DNA of 64,000 bases from CAUVKI01 sp963552605 (GCA_963552605.1 CAUVKI010000002.1:36652-100651); one strand, 5' to 3'; counted from the first letter of the stretch, positions 54,153 through 63,947 are shown. Program-made: numbers and translations. The notes: generated by a model not told the origin, from the letters alone.

Positions 54153-55548
54153 CAAAGACAAGGGTGTTATAAAGTTGGTGAAGGATATTTTTAAGGATTT
54201 GAAGTCGAATGAGGGAGAAAAAGTTACGGTTACGGGCTGGATAAGAAAGCTTCGTTCCTCAAAGACCGTTTGTTTTATTGAATTAAATGACGGTACCTGC
54301 TTTAAGAATTTGCAGCTTGTGGTGGAAGACAAGCTTGATGTTTCGACCATAGAAAAGCTGCCTTTAAGCACTTCGATTGTGGTTGGCGGAGTGCTTGTGA
54401 AAAACCCTAACGGAGAAAGTCTTGATTTAATGGTTGAGAGTTTGGAGGTTGAGGGAGAGAGTGATAAGGATTATCCCATTCAAAATAAAAAGCATACTTT
54501 TGAATATTTAAGAACCATAGCTCATCTCAGACCGAGAGCCAATACCTTTAATGCCGTTTTTAGGGTCAGGTCGGTTTTGGCTTATGCCTTTCATAAGTTT
54601 TTTCAGGAAAGGGGTTTTGTTTACTGCCATTCCCCGATAATCACCGGCTTTGACGGAGAGGGAGCGGGGGATATGTTTAGGGTCTCCAAGTTTGATTTTG
54701 ATAATATTCCGAGGACGGAGGACGGAAAGGTTGACTTTTCAAAAGATTTTTTCGGCAAGGAAACCAACCTGACCGTTACGGGACAATTGCAGGGAGAAGC
54801 TTTTTGCCACGCTTTCAGAAATATTTATACTTTCGGTCCCACTTTTCGTGCGGAGGACTCAAATACCGCAAGACATGCGGCAGAATTTTGGATGATAGAG
54901 CCGGAGATTGCCTTTGCGGATCTTGAGGATAATATGCGTCTTGCGTGGGATATGCTAAGGTTCGTGATAGAGTACGTACTAAATGAATGCCCCGATGAGA
55001 TGGAATTTTTCGATAACTTCATTGAAAATGGGTTGATTGAGAAACTTAAAGCGGTGATTTCAAAAGACTATCAAACCGTAACCTATACCGAGGCTATTGA
55101 AATCTTAAAAAACAGCAAGGAAAAATTCCAGTATCCGGTCGAATGGGGAAAGGATTTGCAGACGGAACACGAGAGATATTTGGCGGAAAAATACTTCAAG
55201 GGTCCGGTGTTTGCAATAGATTATCCAAAGGAATTTAAGGCTTTCTATATGAGGCTTAATGACGACGGCAAGACGGTCAGAGCAATGGATTTGTTGGTTC
55301 CGGGAGTGGGAGAGATAATCGGAGGTTCTCAGCGTGAGGAAAGGCTTGATTATCTTGAGAAAAGAATTCAGGAAATGGGATTTTCCGAAAAGGATTATGA
55401 TTGGTATCTGGAGCTTAGGAAATATGGAGGCACAATTCATTCAGGCTACGGATTGGGTTTTGAGAGAGCTATTATGTATATAACGGGTATTTCAAATATA
55501 AGAGATGTAATTCCTTTCCCGAGAACTGTAAACAGTGCGGAGTTTTAG
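54145..55548 (+). CDS. asnS: Asparaginyl-tRNA synthetase
   Basis: A 467-residue class IIb synthetase: N-terminal OB fold that binds the anticodon ('[20 protein letters not shown]'), and the catalytic core with motif 2 '[20 protein letters not shown]' and motif 3 '[15 protein letters not shown]'. The residues are those of AsnRS, with length matching. It overlaps hemZ by 8 bases, with GGAGG in the end of hemZ. No T-box leader is present. Confidence 0.93.
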   Translation: MYSKDKGVIKLVKDIFKDLKSNEGEKVTVTGWIRKLRSSKTVCFIELNDGTCFKNLQLVVEDKLDVSTIEKLPLSTSIVVGGVLVKNPNGESLDLMVESLEVEGESDKDYPIQNKKHTFEYLRTIAHLRPRANTFNAVFRVRSVLAYAFHKFFQERGFVYCHSPIITGFDGEGAGDMFRVSKFDFDNIPRTEDGKVDFSKDFFGKETNLTVTGQLQGEAFCHAFRNIYTFGPTFRAEDSNTARHAAEFWMIEPEIAFADLEDNMRLAWDMLRFVIEYVLNECPDEMEFFDNFIENGLIEKLKAVISKDYQTVTYTEAIEILKNSKEKFQYPVEWGKDLQTEHERYLAEKYFKGPVFAIDYPKEFKAFYMRLNDDGKTVRAMDLLVPGVGEIIGGSQREERLDYLEKRIQEMGFSEKDYDWYLELRKYGGTIHSGYGLGFERAIMYITGISNIRDVIPFPRTVNSAEF

Positions 55549-55561
55549 AGCGAGGTGCGTT

Positions 55562-57967
55562 ATGGAAAAATATAATCCTCAGAAGATTGAAAAAAAGTGG
55601 CAGAAAATTTGGGACGAAAGCAAAGCTTTTTGCGCTTCAAATGAGTCCTGCAAACCTAAATATTATTGCCTTGTTGAGTTTCCCTATCCTTCGGGGGAAG
55701 GACTTCACGTGGGTCATCCCCGTCCCTATACGGCACTTGATATAGTTGCGAGAAAGAGGAGACTTGAAGGATATAATGTCCTGTTTCCGATGGGTTGGGA
55801 CGCATTCGGACTTCCCACGGAAAATTTTGCCGTCAAAAATCACATTCACCCGAAGCTTGTTACCGCAAATAATGTGAAGCATTTCAAAGCTCAATTAAAA
55901 AGCATAGGGTATAGCTTTGATTGGGACAGAGAGGTTAATACCACGGATCCTGAATACTTTAAGTGGACGCAGTGGATTTTTTTAAAGCTGTTTGAAAGGG
56001 GACTGGCTTATAAAAAGGAAATGCCCATAAATTGGTGCCCCTCCTGTAAAATCGGTTTGGCAAATGAGGAAGTGGTGGACGGGCATTGTGAAAGGTGTTC
56101 TTCAACGGTTTCCAGAAGAGTGCGCACTCAATGGATGTTAAAGATTACCGAATATGCCGACAGACTTATTGATGATTTGAAAATCGTAAACTTTCCGGAG
56201 AGAGTCAAGAGTTCTCAAGTTAACTGGATTGGGAGATCTTACGGAGCGGAAGTCGATTTTAAGGTTAAGGATACCGACAAGGTTCTTACGGTATATACTA
56301 CCAGACCCGATACCATATTCGGAGCGACCTATATGGTAATAGCTGCGGAACATCCTTTGATTGATGAGTATAGTGAAAGGATTTTGAATTATGAAGAACT
56401 CATAAATTATCGAAAAGAGGTTTCAAAAAAATCCGATTTGGATCGCACGGAACTCTCTAAAGAAAAGACGGGATTTGAAATTAAGGGATTGAAAGCTCTA
56501 AACCCTGCAAGCGGAAAAGAAATTCCGATTTGGGTTTCGGATTATGTGCTTATGAGCTACGGAACCGGGGCTATTATGGCTGTACCCGCACACGACACGA
56601 GAGATTATGAGTTTGCAAAAAAATTCAATCTTCCTATCTTAGAGGTTATCAGCGGAGGAGATGTTTCAAAGGAGGCTTATACGGATACCGAGACGGGTGA
56701 ATTGGTGAACTCAGATTTTTTGAACGGACTTTCCGTTGAAGAAGCCAAGAAAAAAATTACGGAATTTTTGGAAGAAAAGGGGATAGGTCATAAGAAAAAA
56801 AATTATAAGTTGAGAGATTGGGTGTTTTCCCGCCAAAGGTATTGGGGAGAGCCCATTCCCCTTATCTGTTGTGAAGATTGCGGTTTTGTTCCGCTCGATG
56901 AGGATAAACTTCCTTTGCTTCTTCCCGAGGTGGAAAATTATGAGCCGACGGATAACGGGGATTCCCCCTTGGCGAGCATTTCGGAGTGGGTTAATGTGAA
57001 ATGCCCTAAGTGCGGAAAACCTGCAAAGAGAGAAACGGATACAATGCCTCAATGGGCGGGTTCTTCGTGGTATTATTTGAGGTATATGGATCCGAAAAAC
57101 CAAAATGAGTTTGCGTCCTCCGAAGCTTTGAAATATTGGGGGATTGTGGATTGGTATGACGGAGGAATGGAGCATACCACTCTTCACCTTTTGTATTCAA
57201 GATTTTGGCATAAGTTCTTGTATGACTTGGGGAAGGTGAAAAATGCTGAGCCATATTTGAAGCGCACAAGTCATGGAATGATTTTGGGAAAGAACGGCGA
57301 AAAAATGAGCAAATCAAGGGGCAATGTGGTAAACCCCGATGATATTATCAGAGATTACGGTGCTGACACCTTGAGAGTCTATGAGATGTTTATTGGAGAT
57401 TTTGAAAAGTCAGCTCCGTGGTCTGAAGAGGGAGTAAGAGGAGCGAGAAGATTTTTGGACAGATTGTGGAAACTTTCCGAGATGGTAACGGACGAAGAAG
57501 AAAGCTCGCTTGAAATTCTCTTAAATCAGACAATCAAAAAAGTTTCAGAGGATTACGAAACTTTGAAATATAATACGGCGATTGCAAAGCTTATGACCCT
57601 TTTGAATGCCTTTTACGAGAGAGGAAGGGTTGGAAGATCCGAATATAGGATTTATCTAATACTTTTAAATCCGACCGCTCCCCATATCACCGAAGAACTT
57701 TGGGAGAGGGCGGGATTTTCCGGACACATCTTTGAGACGCAGTGGCCTAAGTATGACCCTGAAAAAATTGAGGAAGATAATATAGAGCTTCCGGTTCAAG
57801 TAAACGGAAAGCTCAAGTCAACAGTTTTAGTTCCCCGTTCTTTGGATAAGGAAGCCTTGTCGGAGTTTTTGAAAGGGAATGAGCAAATTCAAAAACACTT
57901 AGATGGCAAGCAGGTAGTAAAAGAGATATTTGTTCCGGGAAGAATTTATAATTTTATTGTGCGTTAG
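55562..57967 (+). CDS. leuS: Leucyl-tRNA synthetase
   Basis: An 801-residue class Ia synthetase with 'HVGH' at 49-52 and 'KMSKS' near 580. The CP1 editing domain is intact ('[14 protein letters not shown]', '[12 protein letters not shown]'), as are zinc-type Cys pairs near 156-173 and around 417 and 488. I start at the ATG at 55562 after GAGGTG; the frame reaches back into asnS without a site. It ends the plus-strand operon, followed by a terminator. No T-box precedes it. Confidence 0.96.
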   Translation: MEKYNPQKIEKKWQKIWDESKAFCASNESCKPKYYCLVEFPYPSGEGLHVGHPRPYTALDIVARKRRLEGYNVLFPMGWDAFGLPTENFAVKNHIHPKLVTANNVKHFKAQLKSIGYSFDWDREVNTTDPEYFKWTQWIFLKLFERGLAYKKEMPINWCPSCKIGLANEEVVDGHCERCSSTVSRRVRTQWMLKITEYADRLIDDLKIVNFPERVKSSQVNWIGRSYGAEVDFKVKDTDKVLTVYTTRPDTIFGATYMVIAAEHPLIDEYSERILNYEELINYRKEVSKKSDLDRTELSKEKTGFEIKGLKALNPASGKEIPIWVSDYVLMSYGTGAIMAVPAHDTRDYEFAKKFNLPILEVISGGDVSKEAYTDTETGELVNSDFLNGLSVEEAKKKITEFLEEKGIGHKKKNYKLRDWVFSRQRYWGEPIPLICCEDCGFVPLDEDKLPLLLPEVENYEPTDNGDSPLASISEWVNVKCPKCGKPAKRETDTMPQWAGSSWYYLRYMDPKNQNEFASSEALKYWGIVDWYDGGMEHTTLHLLYSRFWHKFLYDLGKVKNAEPYLKRTSHGMILGKNGEKMSKSRGNVVNPDDIIRDYGADTLRVYEMFIGDFEKSAPWSEEGVRGARRFLDRLWKLSEMVTDEEESSLEILLNQTIKKVSEDYETLKYNTAIAKLMTLLNAFYERGRVGRSEYRIYLILLNPTAPHITEELWERAGFSGHIFETQWPKYDPEKIEEDNIELPVQVNGKLKSTVLVPRSLDKEALSEFLKGNEQIQKHLDGKQVVKEIFVPGRIYNFIVR

Positions 57968-57970
57968 GAA

Positions 57971-58001
57971 GATGGGCGATAATTTTCGCTCATTTTTTTT
58001 T
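57971..58001 (+). terminator. Intrinsic terminator after leuS
   Basis: A stem of nine pairs (57971-57979 with 57986-57994, two G-U pairs), six-base loop, then a run of T residues to 58001. It begins four bases after the leuS stop codon and faces the terminator of the converging gene. Confidence 0.82.
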
Positions 58002-58013
58002 GAAAAAAATTCG

Positions 58014-58050
58014 CAAAAAAATTCACCTCCGTTAATTTATCGGAGGTGAA
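58014..58050 (-). terminator. Intrinsic terminator of the lipoprotein gene
   Basis: On the minus strand a perfect 10-bp stem TTCACCTCCG/CGGAGGTGAA (58050-58041 with 58031-58022) is followed by seven T residues. It lies eight bases after the stop codon of the substrate-binding protein gene. Confidence 0.9.
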
Positions 58051-58057
58051 TAGTAAT

Positions 58058-59254
58058 TTAGTGCGCAGTTTGTTTTCCTACATATTCCCATACGCCTTTT
58101 TTCGTGTTACACTTTTTTATTACCGCTTCAGTTCTTACAGCATTGCCGACTTCGTTAAATTCTATCGGTCCCAATATTCCTTTTTTATAAGACACCGTGT
58201 GCATAACCGTTTGGATTTTTTCGGAGTCGTTCGAATCAGCCAACCTAATGGCTTCAAGCGCAACCATATATGCGTCATACCCCATTATGCTTGACGCAGC
58301 TATTATATTTGTTTCTCCGTTCATTTCAATTCGCTCTCTATCCTTGCTCATCCACTCCGAGAATGCCCGTTCAAATTCCGGTTCCTTGCCCTCTTCGTAA
58401 TAAGTGGATATAAAAATTTTTAAATTTTTTTCCATTGCTGAAATCAGAATTTGACCTGAATCCCAAGAGTCTCCACTAAAAATGGGAATTTCCAACCCCT
58501 TTTCGTCCGCATTTTTAATAAAAGTCGCTGCATATTTCTGTTTTATCGGCAAAAGGAACGAATCGCATTCATTTTCCTTTGCAACGCTTATATACTTATC
58601 ACAGTCGAAACAGTCTCCGTTGAACTGTTCCTCTACGACTTCACCTCCTTTTTCCTTAAAAGCTTTAGAAAAGTAATTCACAACACCTTCAGAATATTCG
58701 TCCTCCACTTCAAACAGGCAATATACCCGTCTAAATCCGCTCTGCCACGCATAGTTTGCCAAAATCCTACCCTGAAAGTCGTTATTATAACAGACTCCAT
58801 AATAGTAGGGATTGTTGGCAATCAGCGAAGAATTGGTTGCCGAAATGGCAATTGCGGGAATTTTTTTGTTTCTGAAAACTTCTGCGCCCAAAGCCGACTC
58901 CGTATATCCATGAGCACCGAGAATTAACGAAACTCCCTTTTTCGACAACTTTTCCGCACCGGAATAAACCGTGTCACTACTCAACCCACTGTCCACAACT
59001 TCAAGCACCACCCTGTAGAACTGCCCGTCTATACGCACGATCGGTTTGATGCTGTTTGCGTATTCTATCCCGAGCAACTCCTGCCTGCCTCCCAAAACCT
59101 CGCTTGAAAGAGGCTCAAATACTCCTATCTTTATCGTGTTGAGAGACTCATAATCTTCCGCATCGACAATAGAAGTATCTCTTTTGCAGCACGAAAACAT
59201 CACCGCAACAAACACAAGTAGGAAAAACAGACCACACATTCTTCTTTTACACAT
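58058..59254 (-). CDS. Orphan ABC-type substrate-binding lipoprotein (LivJ-like)
   Basis: A 398-residue secreted protein. The first 22 residues form a lipoprotein signal peptide ending in 'VMFSC', with Cys22 as the probable lipid-anchored residue. The rest is a periplasmic-binding fold of the branched-chain amino acid (LivJ/amide) type: 'IKIGVFEPLSSEVLGGRQEL', 'GVSLILGAHGYTESALGAEV', 'PAIAISATNSS', 'GRILANYAWQSGFRRVYCLF'. No permease or ATPase genes are on either side and the gene has its own promoter and terminator. The ligand is unknown; it could serve a distant transporter or a sensor. Start at the ATG 59254 after GGGGGT. Confidence 0.85.
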   Translation of the reverse strand: MCKRRMCGLFFLLVFVAVMFSCCKRDTSIVDAEDYESLNTIKIGVFEPLSSEVLGGRQELLGIEYANSIKPIVRIDGQFYRVVLEVVDSGLSSDTVYSGAEKLSKKGVSLILGAHGYTESALGAEVFRNKKIPAIAISATNSSLIANNPYYYGVCYNNDFQGRILANYAWQSGFRRVYCLFEVEDEYSEGVVNYFSKAFKEKGGEVVEEQFNGDCFDCDKYISVAKENECDSFLLPIKQKYAATFIKNADEKGLEIPIFSGDSWDSGQILISAMEKNLKIFISTYYEEGKEPEFERAFSEWMSKDRERIEMNGETNIIAASSIMGYDAYMVALEAIRLADSNDSEKIQTVMHTVSYKKGILGPIEFNEVGNAVRTEAVIKKCNTKKGVWEYVGKQTAH

Positions 59255-59293
59255 TACAGACCCCCTTTCACTTTGCACGAATAACCTGTGCCC

Positions 59294-59322
59294 ATTATAA
59301 CCTTTAAATTTTATTATTGCAA
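59294..59322 (-). promoter_or_regulatory. SigA-type promoter of the lipoprotein gene
   Basis: The minus strand reads TTGCAA (59322-59317), 17 bases, then TATAAT (59299-59294). The -35 lies inside the first of two direct repeats. The distance from the -10 to the start codon is about 40 bases. Confidence 0.72.
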
Positions 59323-59352
59323 CATATTTATTTTATTATTACAATATATTTA
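59311..59352. repeat. Two 20-base direct repeats, 22 bases apart
   Basis: The plus-strand segments at 59311-59330 and 59333-59352 match at 18 of 20 positions (TTATTATT, then RCAAYATATTTA). The offset of 22 bases is about two DNA turns, so both copies face the same side. The first covers the -35 of the lipoprotein promoter. They could be tandem binding sites for a regulator, though the low complexity of the sequence calls for caution. Confidence 0.5.
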
Positions 59353-59361
59353 TGTCTTGTC

Positions 59362-59383
59362 ATATATATATATATATATATAT
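59362..59383. repeat. (AT)11 dinucleotide repeat
   Basis: Twenty-two bases of perfectly alternating A and T lie between the rqcH stop and the lipoprotein promoter, about 40 bases upstream of the -35. Such tracts slip during replication and also form cruciform DNA easily. The rest of the 193-base gap 59255-59447 shows no gene, and I see no clear terminator for rqcH. Confidence 0.9.
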
Positions 59384-59447
59384 GGTTTACAATTCAATAC
59401 TGATAATATTTTAGCGTAATTTAAATCCTACTAAAAATACACCCATT

Positions 59448-61229
59448 TTATTTACGATCGCCTTTTATTTTTTCTATTCTTTGAGAAATTTCTCTGTCAT
59501 CAGATGTGTATATGGTCTTAAACTCATAGTAGTTCACCATTCCCAATTTTGCACCTTTCATACGCTTCACATTTTTTCCTGCGGTGTAATCCACGGAGGC
59601 GTGAGGTAAAGATTTTGCTTTGGAGTAAACTTTTGCAATATATGCCGCTTCTTCGAGTGTTTTTGGCGGAACTTCCTTTCCTTCCGTCTTTATTATAACA
59701 TGACTTCCTGCATAATCTTTGATATGAAACCACAAATCTTGCGGCTTTGCTTCTCTAAAAGTGAGATTGTCATTTTGGACATTGTTCTTTCCTGCCATAA
59801 TTATGAAGCCGTCGGAGCTTTTGAAAACGGCGGGAAAACTTTTAGAAGAGGTTTTATTTTTTTTCCCCTCGGATTTTATATATCCCTGTGTTTCCATTTC
59901 TTCTTTTATTTCCACAACCTCCGCAAGGGTGGTTATCTGTTCGAGCGAAAGCTCAATCTGCTCTGCATAGGAAAGTTCTCTTTCAACCTTTGGAATTTCC
60001 TTTGAAAGAAGGAGTTCCCTATTTTTTTGTTTTTGATAGAGTTTATAATAGCGTTGAGCGTTTTTCACAAGGGAGAGCTTGGGGTCAAGCGGAATTTCAA
60101 TTTCTCCAAGTTCCGGATCATAGTAGTTTTTAACGACTATAAAAGGTTCGTTTCGATAGGGTCTGTTCAAATTTGCCTGAAGAAGATCCGCGTATATTTT
60201 TAAGTTTTCCCGATCTTTCGCTTCGAGTAATTCCGATTTTTGTTTTTGGAGTTTTTTTTCGAGTTTTTTTATTATATTTTTTGTGAGTTTTTTCAAGTTT
60301 GCAGTGCGGTTTTTTATATTTTCGGAAAGTTCGTGCTCCGTGTAAACTTCCTCAAGCATTTCCGATACCGTGGAAAAAGTTTTTTTTGAAACTCCCTCAT
60401 ACATTGAAAGTTCCAGAGGATAGCACGCTACTATTTTTGGAGGAGTGTCTTCCGTCATATATACTGTCGGCTTAAGTTGATTGTTTATTAGTGAGGTTCT
60501 AAGATTGTCGAGCGCTTTATAAAGTCTTTCTTTCTCTTCTTTTGTGAGAGATTTTATCGGACTTCTCTCATCAAGTTTTGCTCGGTGCAAAAGTTCCTTT
60601 GCCGTCATAGGACCGATACCTTCAAATCCTGATATCAAAAAATTTTTCAAGTTTTCAAAATTCGGGGAGTTGATTTTTTCCAAGAATTTTTCAAGCCCCA
60701 CTTCAGCAAAAGGGAGTTTTTCATTTTCCGTTATGCGAAGATAGGGCATTTTCGGGAGGATTTCCCTTTGAGTTTTATTTTCTTCGGAAGTTATAATCGG
60801 AAAATAAACACGCTTAATCGCATCAATAATAATTCCGTCTTCATCAATAAAAATTATGTTGCTCGTTTTTCCCATCATCTCCACTATTAAGAATTTTTTG
60901 GCAACATTTCCCAAAGTATCCCGACACTCAATGTCTATGCTTATTATCCTGTCCGTTCCGACTTGGCTAATCTTTAGAAGTTTTCCTCCAATGAGATGTT
61001 TTCTAAGAAGCATACAGAACATAGGAGGGCTTGGAGGATTTTCAATTTTTTTTTCGGTGAGTATCACTCTTGCCTTGTCGGGCTTTGCGGAGATAAAAAG
61101 TTTTTTATCCCCTCTAAATCCGAGTACCAATTCCATCGGGGAGGGCTGATAGATTTTTTCTATTTTCAAACCCTCCAATTTCTTGCATTCATTTGCGCAT
61201 ACCATTACCGTTATTCCGTCTTGACTCAT
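59448..61229 (-). CDS. rqcH: Ribosome quality-control protein RqcH (NFACT family)
   Basis: A 593-residue NFACT protein. The N-terminal domain has the Asp93-Arg94 pair ('GTDRIISIDI') equivalent to the residues needed by Bacillus RqcH for tRNA recruitment. Helix-hairpin-helix (about 205-225, 'GFEGIGPMTAKELLHRA'), a long coiled coil (about 300-440) and the NFACT-R domain ('DLWFHIKDYAGSHVIIK') follow. RqcH binds split 50S subunits with stalled chains and adds alanine tails for degradation. It was long called fibronectin-binding protein. GGAGG precedes the ATG at 61229. Confidence 0.93.
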   Translation of the reverse strand: MSQDGITVMVCANECKKLEGLKIEKIYQPSPMELVLGFRGDKKLFISAKPDKARVILTEKKIENPPSPPMFCMLLRKHLIGGKLLKISQVGTDRIISIDIECRDTLGNVAKKFLIVEMMGKTSNIIFIDEDGIIIDAIKRVYFPIITSEENKTQREILPKMPYLRITENEKLPFAEVGLEKFLEKINSPNFENLKNFLISGFEGIGPMTAKELLHRAKLDERSPIKSLTKEEKERLYKALDNLRTSLINNQLKPTVYMTEDTPPKIVACYPLELSMYEGVSKKTFSTVSEMLEEVYTEHELSENIKNRTANLKKLTKNIIKKLEKKLQKQKSELLEAKDRENLKIYADLLQANLNRPYRNEPFIVVKNYYDPELGEIEIPLDPKLSLVKNAQRYYKLYQKQKNRELLLSKEIPKVERELSYAEQIELSLEQITTLAEVVEIKEEMETQGYIKSEGKKNKTSSKSFPAVFKSSDGFIIMAGKNNVQNDNLTFREAKPQDLWFHIKDYAGSHVIIKTEGKEVPPKTLEEAAYIAKVYSKAKSLPHASVDYTAGKNVKRMKGAKLGMVNYYEFKTIYTSDDREISQRIEKIKGDRK

Positions 61230-61391
61230 ATTATTCCTCCGTTTTATTTTTGATTTTCAAATCTGTCAAAAAAATTTATTTCAAAAATTCTTTGCGTTTT
61301 TAATTTTATCATATAAACTTGTATTCAGGTTCATTCAAAAATTATGGGAACTTTTTTCAAAAAAGGATATTAAGAAGTCGGAGAGGAATTT
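61230..61391. promoter_or_regulatory. Shared divergent promoter region of rqcH and rnr
   Basis: A 162-base AT-rich gap. On the minus strand TGATAAAAT (61311-61303) is an extended -10 for rqcH; on the plus strand TATAAA (61312-61317) is a -10 candidate for rnr, directly next to it. Neither has a good -35. A perfect TTGACA (minus, 61269-61264) exists, but its matching -10 would place the transcript start inside the rqcH ribosome binding site. Confidence 0.35.
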
Positions 61392-63473
61392 ATGAAACTA
61401 AGGGAAATTATTATAAAATTATTGCGCAGTGAAGCTATGAATGCTGATGATCTTCGTATGAAATTAAGATTAAGTTATAGGGATAAAAAAATTATTAAAC
61501 GCACTCTTACGCAGCTTAGTAGAGAGGGAGTTATTTTTCTTAGGAACGGGAAGTATGTCGTTTCAAAGGATATCAAAAAGATAAAGAAAGGGGAGTTTTC
61601 TCAAAATCGAAAGGGTTTCGGGTTCTTGCGCTCGGAGAAAGGGGACTATTATATTCCCAATGATGAAATACACGGAGCTATGGACGGAGATATGGTTGAA
61701 GCGTCCGTAACCGAAAGGGGAAGAAGCGAGGGAGTAATCACAAAAATTCTCACAAGAAAACACAAAACTTTGGTGGGAATTTTTTTCAAAGAAAAACAGC
61801 ACGGAGTTTTCTCTCCGGATAATCCGAATATTCCATATGTTTTTTATATTCCCAGAGGAAGTTTATTAGGCGCAAAGGCGGGAGACAAAGTTGCCGTGTC
61901 CATAACCAAGTATCCCGACGGCAAGAAGATGCCCAGAGCGGTTGTTAAGGAGATTATCGGTTCTTCAACAAAGGGAGCTACCGATATGCTTTCCGTGATA
62001 AGCAGATTGGAAATTCCCGATAAGTTTCCGGAAGATGTAATTTCGGAGACGGAGGTGTTGCCTTTGGAAGTTTCTCCTGCCGATTTAGTAGGCAGAAAGG
62101 ATTTTACTTCACTTAATGCGTTTACGATTGACGGAGCGGACGCAAAAGATTTTGATGACGCAGTGTCGATAGAAAAACTCCCAAACGGCAACTATTCTCT
62201 TGGAGTGCATATTGCCGATGTGTCACATTATGTCAAAGAAAATTCCGCACTTGACAAAGAGGCTTTAAACAGGGGCAATTCGGTGTATCTTCTATCCAAG
62301 GTCTGTCCAATGCTTCCGACCGAGCTTTCAAATGAATTATGCTCACTTAATGAAAATGTGATAAGACTTACTTTTTCGGTCATAATGGAATTTGATAAAG
62401 ACGGGGAGTTTGTAAAAAGCGAGCTTTCAAACTCGTATATAAAGAGCCGTAAACGGCTTATATATGATGAAGTGTCGGATTTGTTGGAAAGAGGAAAGTC
62501 GGAGATTTCCTACATTAACTCTCTTTCTTGCGAGCTTTTTATGATGAAAGAGTTATATGAAAAACTTAATATCCAAAGATTAAAACGGGGTGCGGTGGAT
62601 TTTGATATTCCCGAATCTGAAATCAAGTTGGATGGAAATGATTTTCCCATTGATTTAAAGAGGGCGGAAAGAAGAATTGCAAACAAGATGATAGAAGAAT
62701 TTATGCTTGCGGCAAATGAGTCCGTTGCAAAAATAGCAATAGAAAAAAAACTTCCGTTTGTATTCAGAGTTCACGAAGAACCCGACAGTGAAAGAATTTT
62801 TAAATTATCTTTATTTCTTTCAAGGATTGGACTTGGAGGACTGAGAATTAAGGATAAGGTAAAGCCGAAAGAAGTGCAGAAACTTATAGAAAAATCAAGC
62901 GGTACAAAATGGGAAGGGGTAGTTTCGATGCTCACTCTGCGTTCAATGGCAAAGGCGAAATATTTCCAAGAAAATTTGGGGCATTTCGGATTGGCTTTGG
63001 ATAATTATGTTCATTTTACTTCGCCCATAAGAAGATATAGCGACTTATTGATACACAGAATTTTAAAAGAGGGGACATCTAGGGATATACCCAAAGTTTG
63101 CGAATGGATTTCCTATACCGAAAGACGGGCAAATGAGGCGGAGATGGAAATAAAAGCATTGAAGATTGCGCAGTATATGTCCAAATTCGAGGGAGAGATT
63201 TTTGAAGGCACCATTTCTTCCGTAACATCTTTCGGAATATTTGTTTCTTTGGAAAATACTGCAGAGGGACTCATAAGATATGATTCGGAGCATGAATATT
63301 TTGATGTGGACGAAGATATTATGACCGCAACGGGATTTATTTCAAAAAGGACTTATCGTCCGGGAGATAAAGTGAGGGTAAGGCTTAAATCGGTAAATAT
63401 AGAAAGACGGGAGCTGAATTTCGGTTTTATTGAGGAGGGAGCGGCAAATGGCAAAAGAAAAAAACGACGCTAA
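61392..63473 (+). CDS. rnr: Ribonuclease R
   Basis: A 693-residue RNase R: N-terminal helix-turn-helix ('EAMNADDLRMKLRLSYRDKK'), two cold-shock domains, the RNB catalytic domain with 'DGADAKDFDDAVSIE', and a C-terminal S1 domain ('FEGTISSVTSFGIFVSLENT'). It degrades structured RNA 3' to 5' and acts on mRNA freed by trans-translation. It is followed by smpB with a 26-base overlap, the common Firmicutes arrangement; secG, often upstream, is missing. Confidence 0.95.
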   Translation: MKLREIIIKLLRSEAMNADDLRMKLRLSYRDKKIIKRTLTQLSREGVIFLRNGKYVVSKDIKKIKKGEFSQNRKGFGFLRSEKGDYYIPNDEIHGAMDGDMVEASVTERGRSEGVITKILTRKHKTLVGIFFKEKQHGVFSPDNPNIPYVFYIPRGSLLGAKAGDKVAVSITKYPDGKKMPRAVVKEIIGSSTKGATDMLSVISRLEIPDKFPEDVISETEVLPLEVSPADLVGRKDFTSLNAFTIDGADAKDFDDAVSIEKLPNGNYSLGVHIADVSHYVKENSALDKEALNRGNSVYLLSKVCPMLPTELSNELCSLNENVIRLTFSVIMEFDKDGEFVKSELSNSYIKSRKRLIYDEVSDLLERGKSEISYINSLSCELFMMKELYEKLNIQRLKRGAVDFDIPESEIKLDGNDFPIDLKRAERRIANKMIEEFMLAANESVAKIAIEKKLPFVFRVHEEPDSERIFKLSLFLSRIGLGGLRIKDKVKPKEVQKLIEKSSGTKWEGVVSMLTLRSMAKAKYFQENLGHFGLALDNYVHFTSPIRRYSDLLIHRILKEGTSRDIPKVCEWISYTERRANEAEMEIKALKIAQYMSKFEGEIFEGTISSVTSFGIFVSLENTAEGLIRYDSEHEYFDVDEDIMTATGFISKRTYRPGDKVRVRLKSVNIERRELNFGFIEEGAANGKRKKRR

Positions 63474-63918
63474 GAGCTTTGCAAAAAACAGAAAAGCCTT
63501 TCACGATTATTTCATAATAGATACTTATGAAACGGGTATTGTTTTGAGAGGCACGGAAGTTAAATCCATACGTAGGGGAGCTGCAAGCCTTAAGGAATGT
63601 TACTGCGAAATAAAAAACGGAGAAATTTGGATAGTCGGTATGAATGTTTCTCCCTACAAAGAGGGGAACATATTCAATGCAGATCCGTTAAGAAAGCGAA
63701 AACTCCTTCTTCATAAACGGGAGATAGCGAAACTTTCCCAAGAGGTGGAAAAAAAAGGTTTTACTCTTACAATACTTTCGCTTTACGAAAAAAGCGGCAG
63801 AGTTAAAGCGGAGCTTGCTCTTTGCAAGGGAAAAAAGCTCTTTGACAAACGAGATTCGGAGCGTGAAAAAGAAATCGACAACAAGATAAGACAGATGGTT
63901 AAAAACAATTACTATTAG
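63448..63918 (+). CDS. smpB: tmRNA-binding protein SmpB
   Basis: A 156-residue SmpB with the OB-fold core ('YFIIDTYETGIVLRGTEVKS', 'YCEIKNGEIWIVGMNVSPY') and the basic C-terminal tail ('DKRDSEREKEIDNKIR') that mimics the codon-anticodon pair in the decoding site. It brings tmRNA to stalled ribosomes. I start at the ATG at 63448, preceded by GGAGGGAG; the frame opens earlier at a TTG. The ssrA gene is not in the last 80 bases. Confidence 0.95.
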   Translation: MAKEKNDAKSFAKNRKAFHDYFIIDTYETGIVLRGTEVKSIRRGAASLKECYCEIKNGEIWIVGMNVSPYKEGNIFNADPLRKRKLLLHKREIAKLSQEVEKKGFTLTILSLYEKSGRVKAELALCKGKKLFDKRDSEREKEIDNKIRQMVKNNYY

Positions 63919-63947
63919 CAAGAGAGAAAGGAGAGATAAAAAGAGAA

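Noticed and set aside
55549..55561. T-box riboswitch before leuS
   Set aside because: Only 13 bases separate asnS and leuS, too few for any leader structure.
59311..59383. CRISPR-like array in the repeat-rich gap
   Set aside because: Only two short repeats without unique spacers, plus a simple AT tract.
61241..61269. TTGACA plus TAAAAC as the rqcH promoter (minus)
   Set aside because: Spacing is good, but the transcript would begin within the GGAGG ribosome binding site, leaving no usable leader.
63919..63947. tmRNA gene (ssrA) after smpB
   Set aside because: Only 29 bases lie before the next start codon, and no alanine tRNA-like end is visible.
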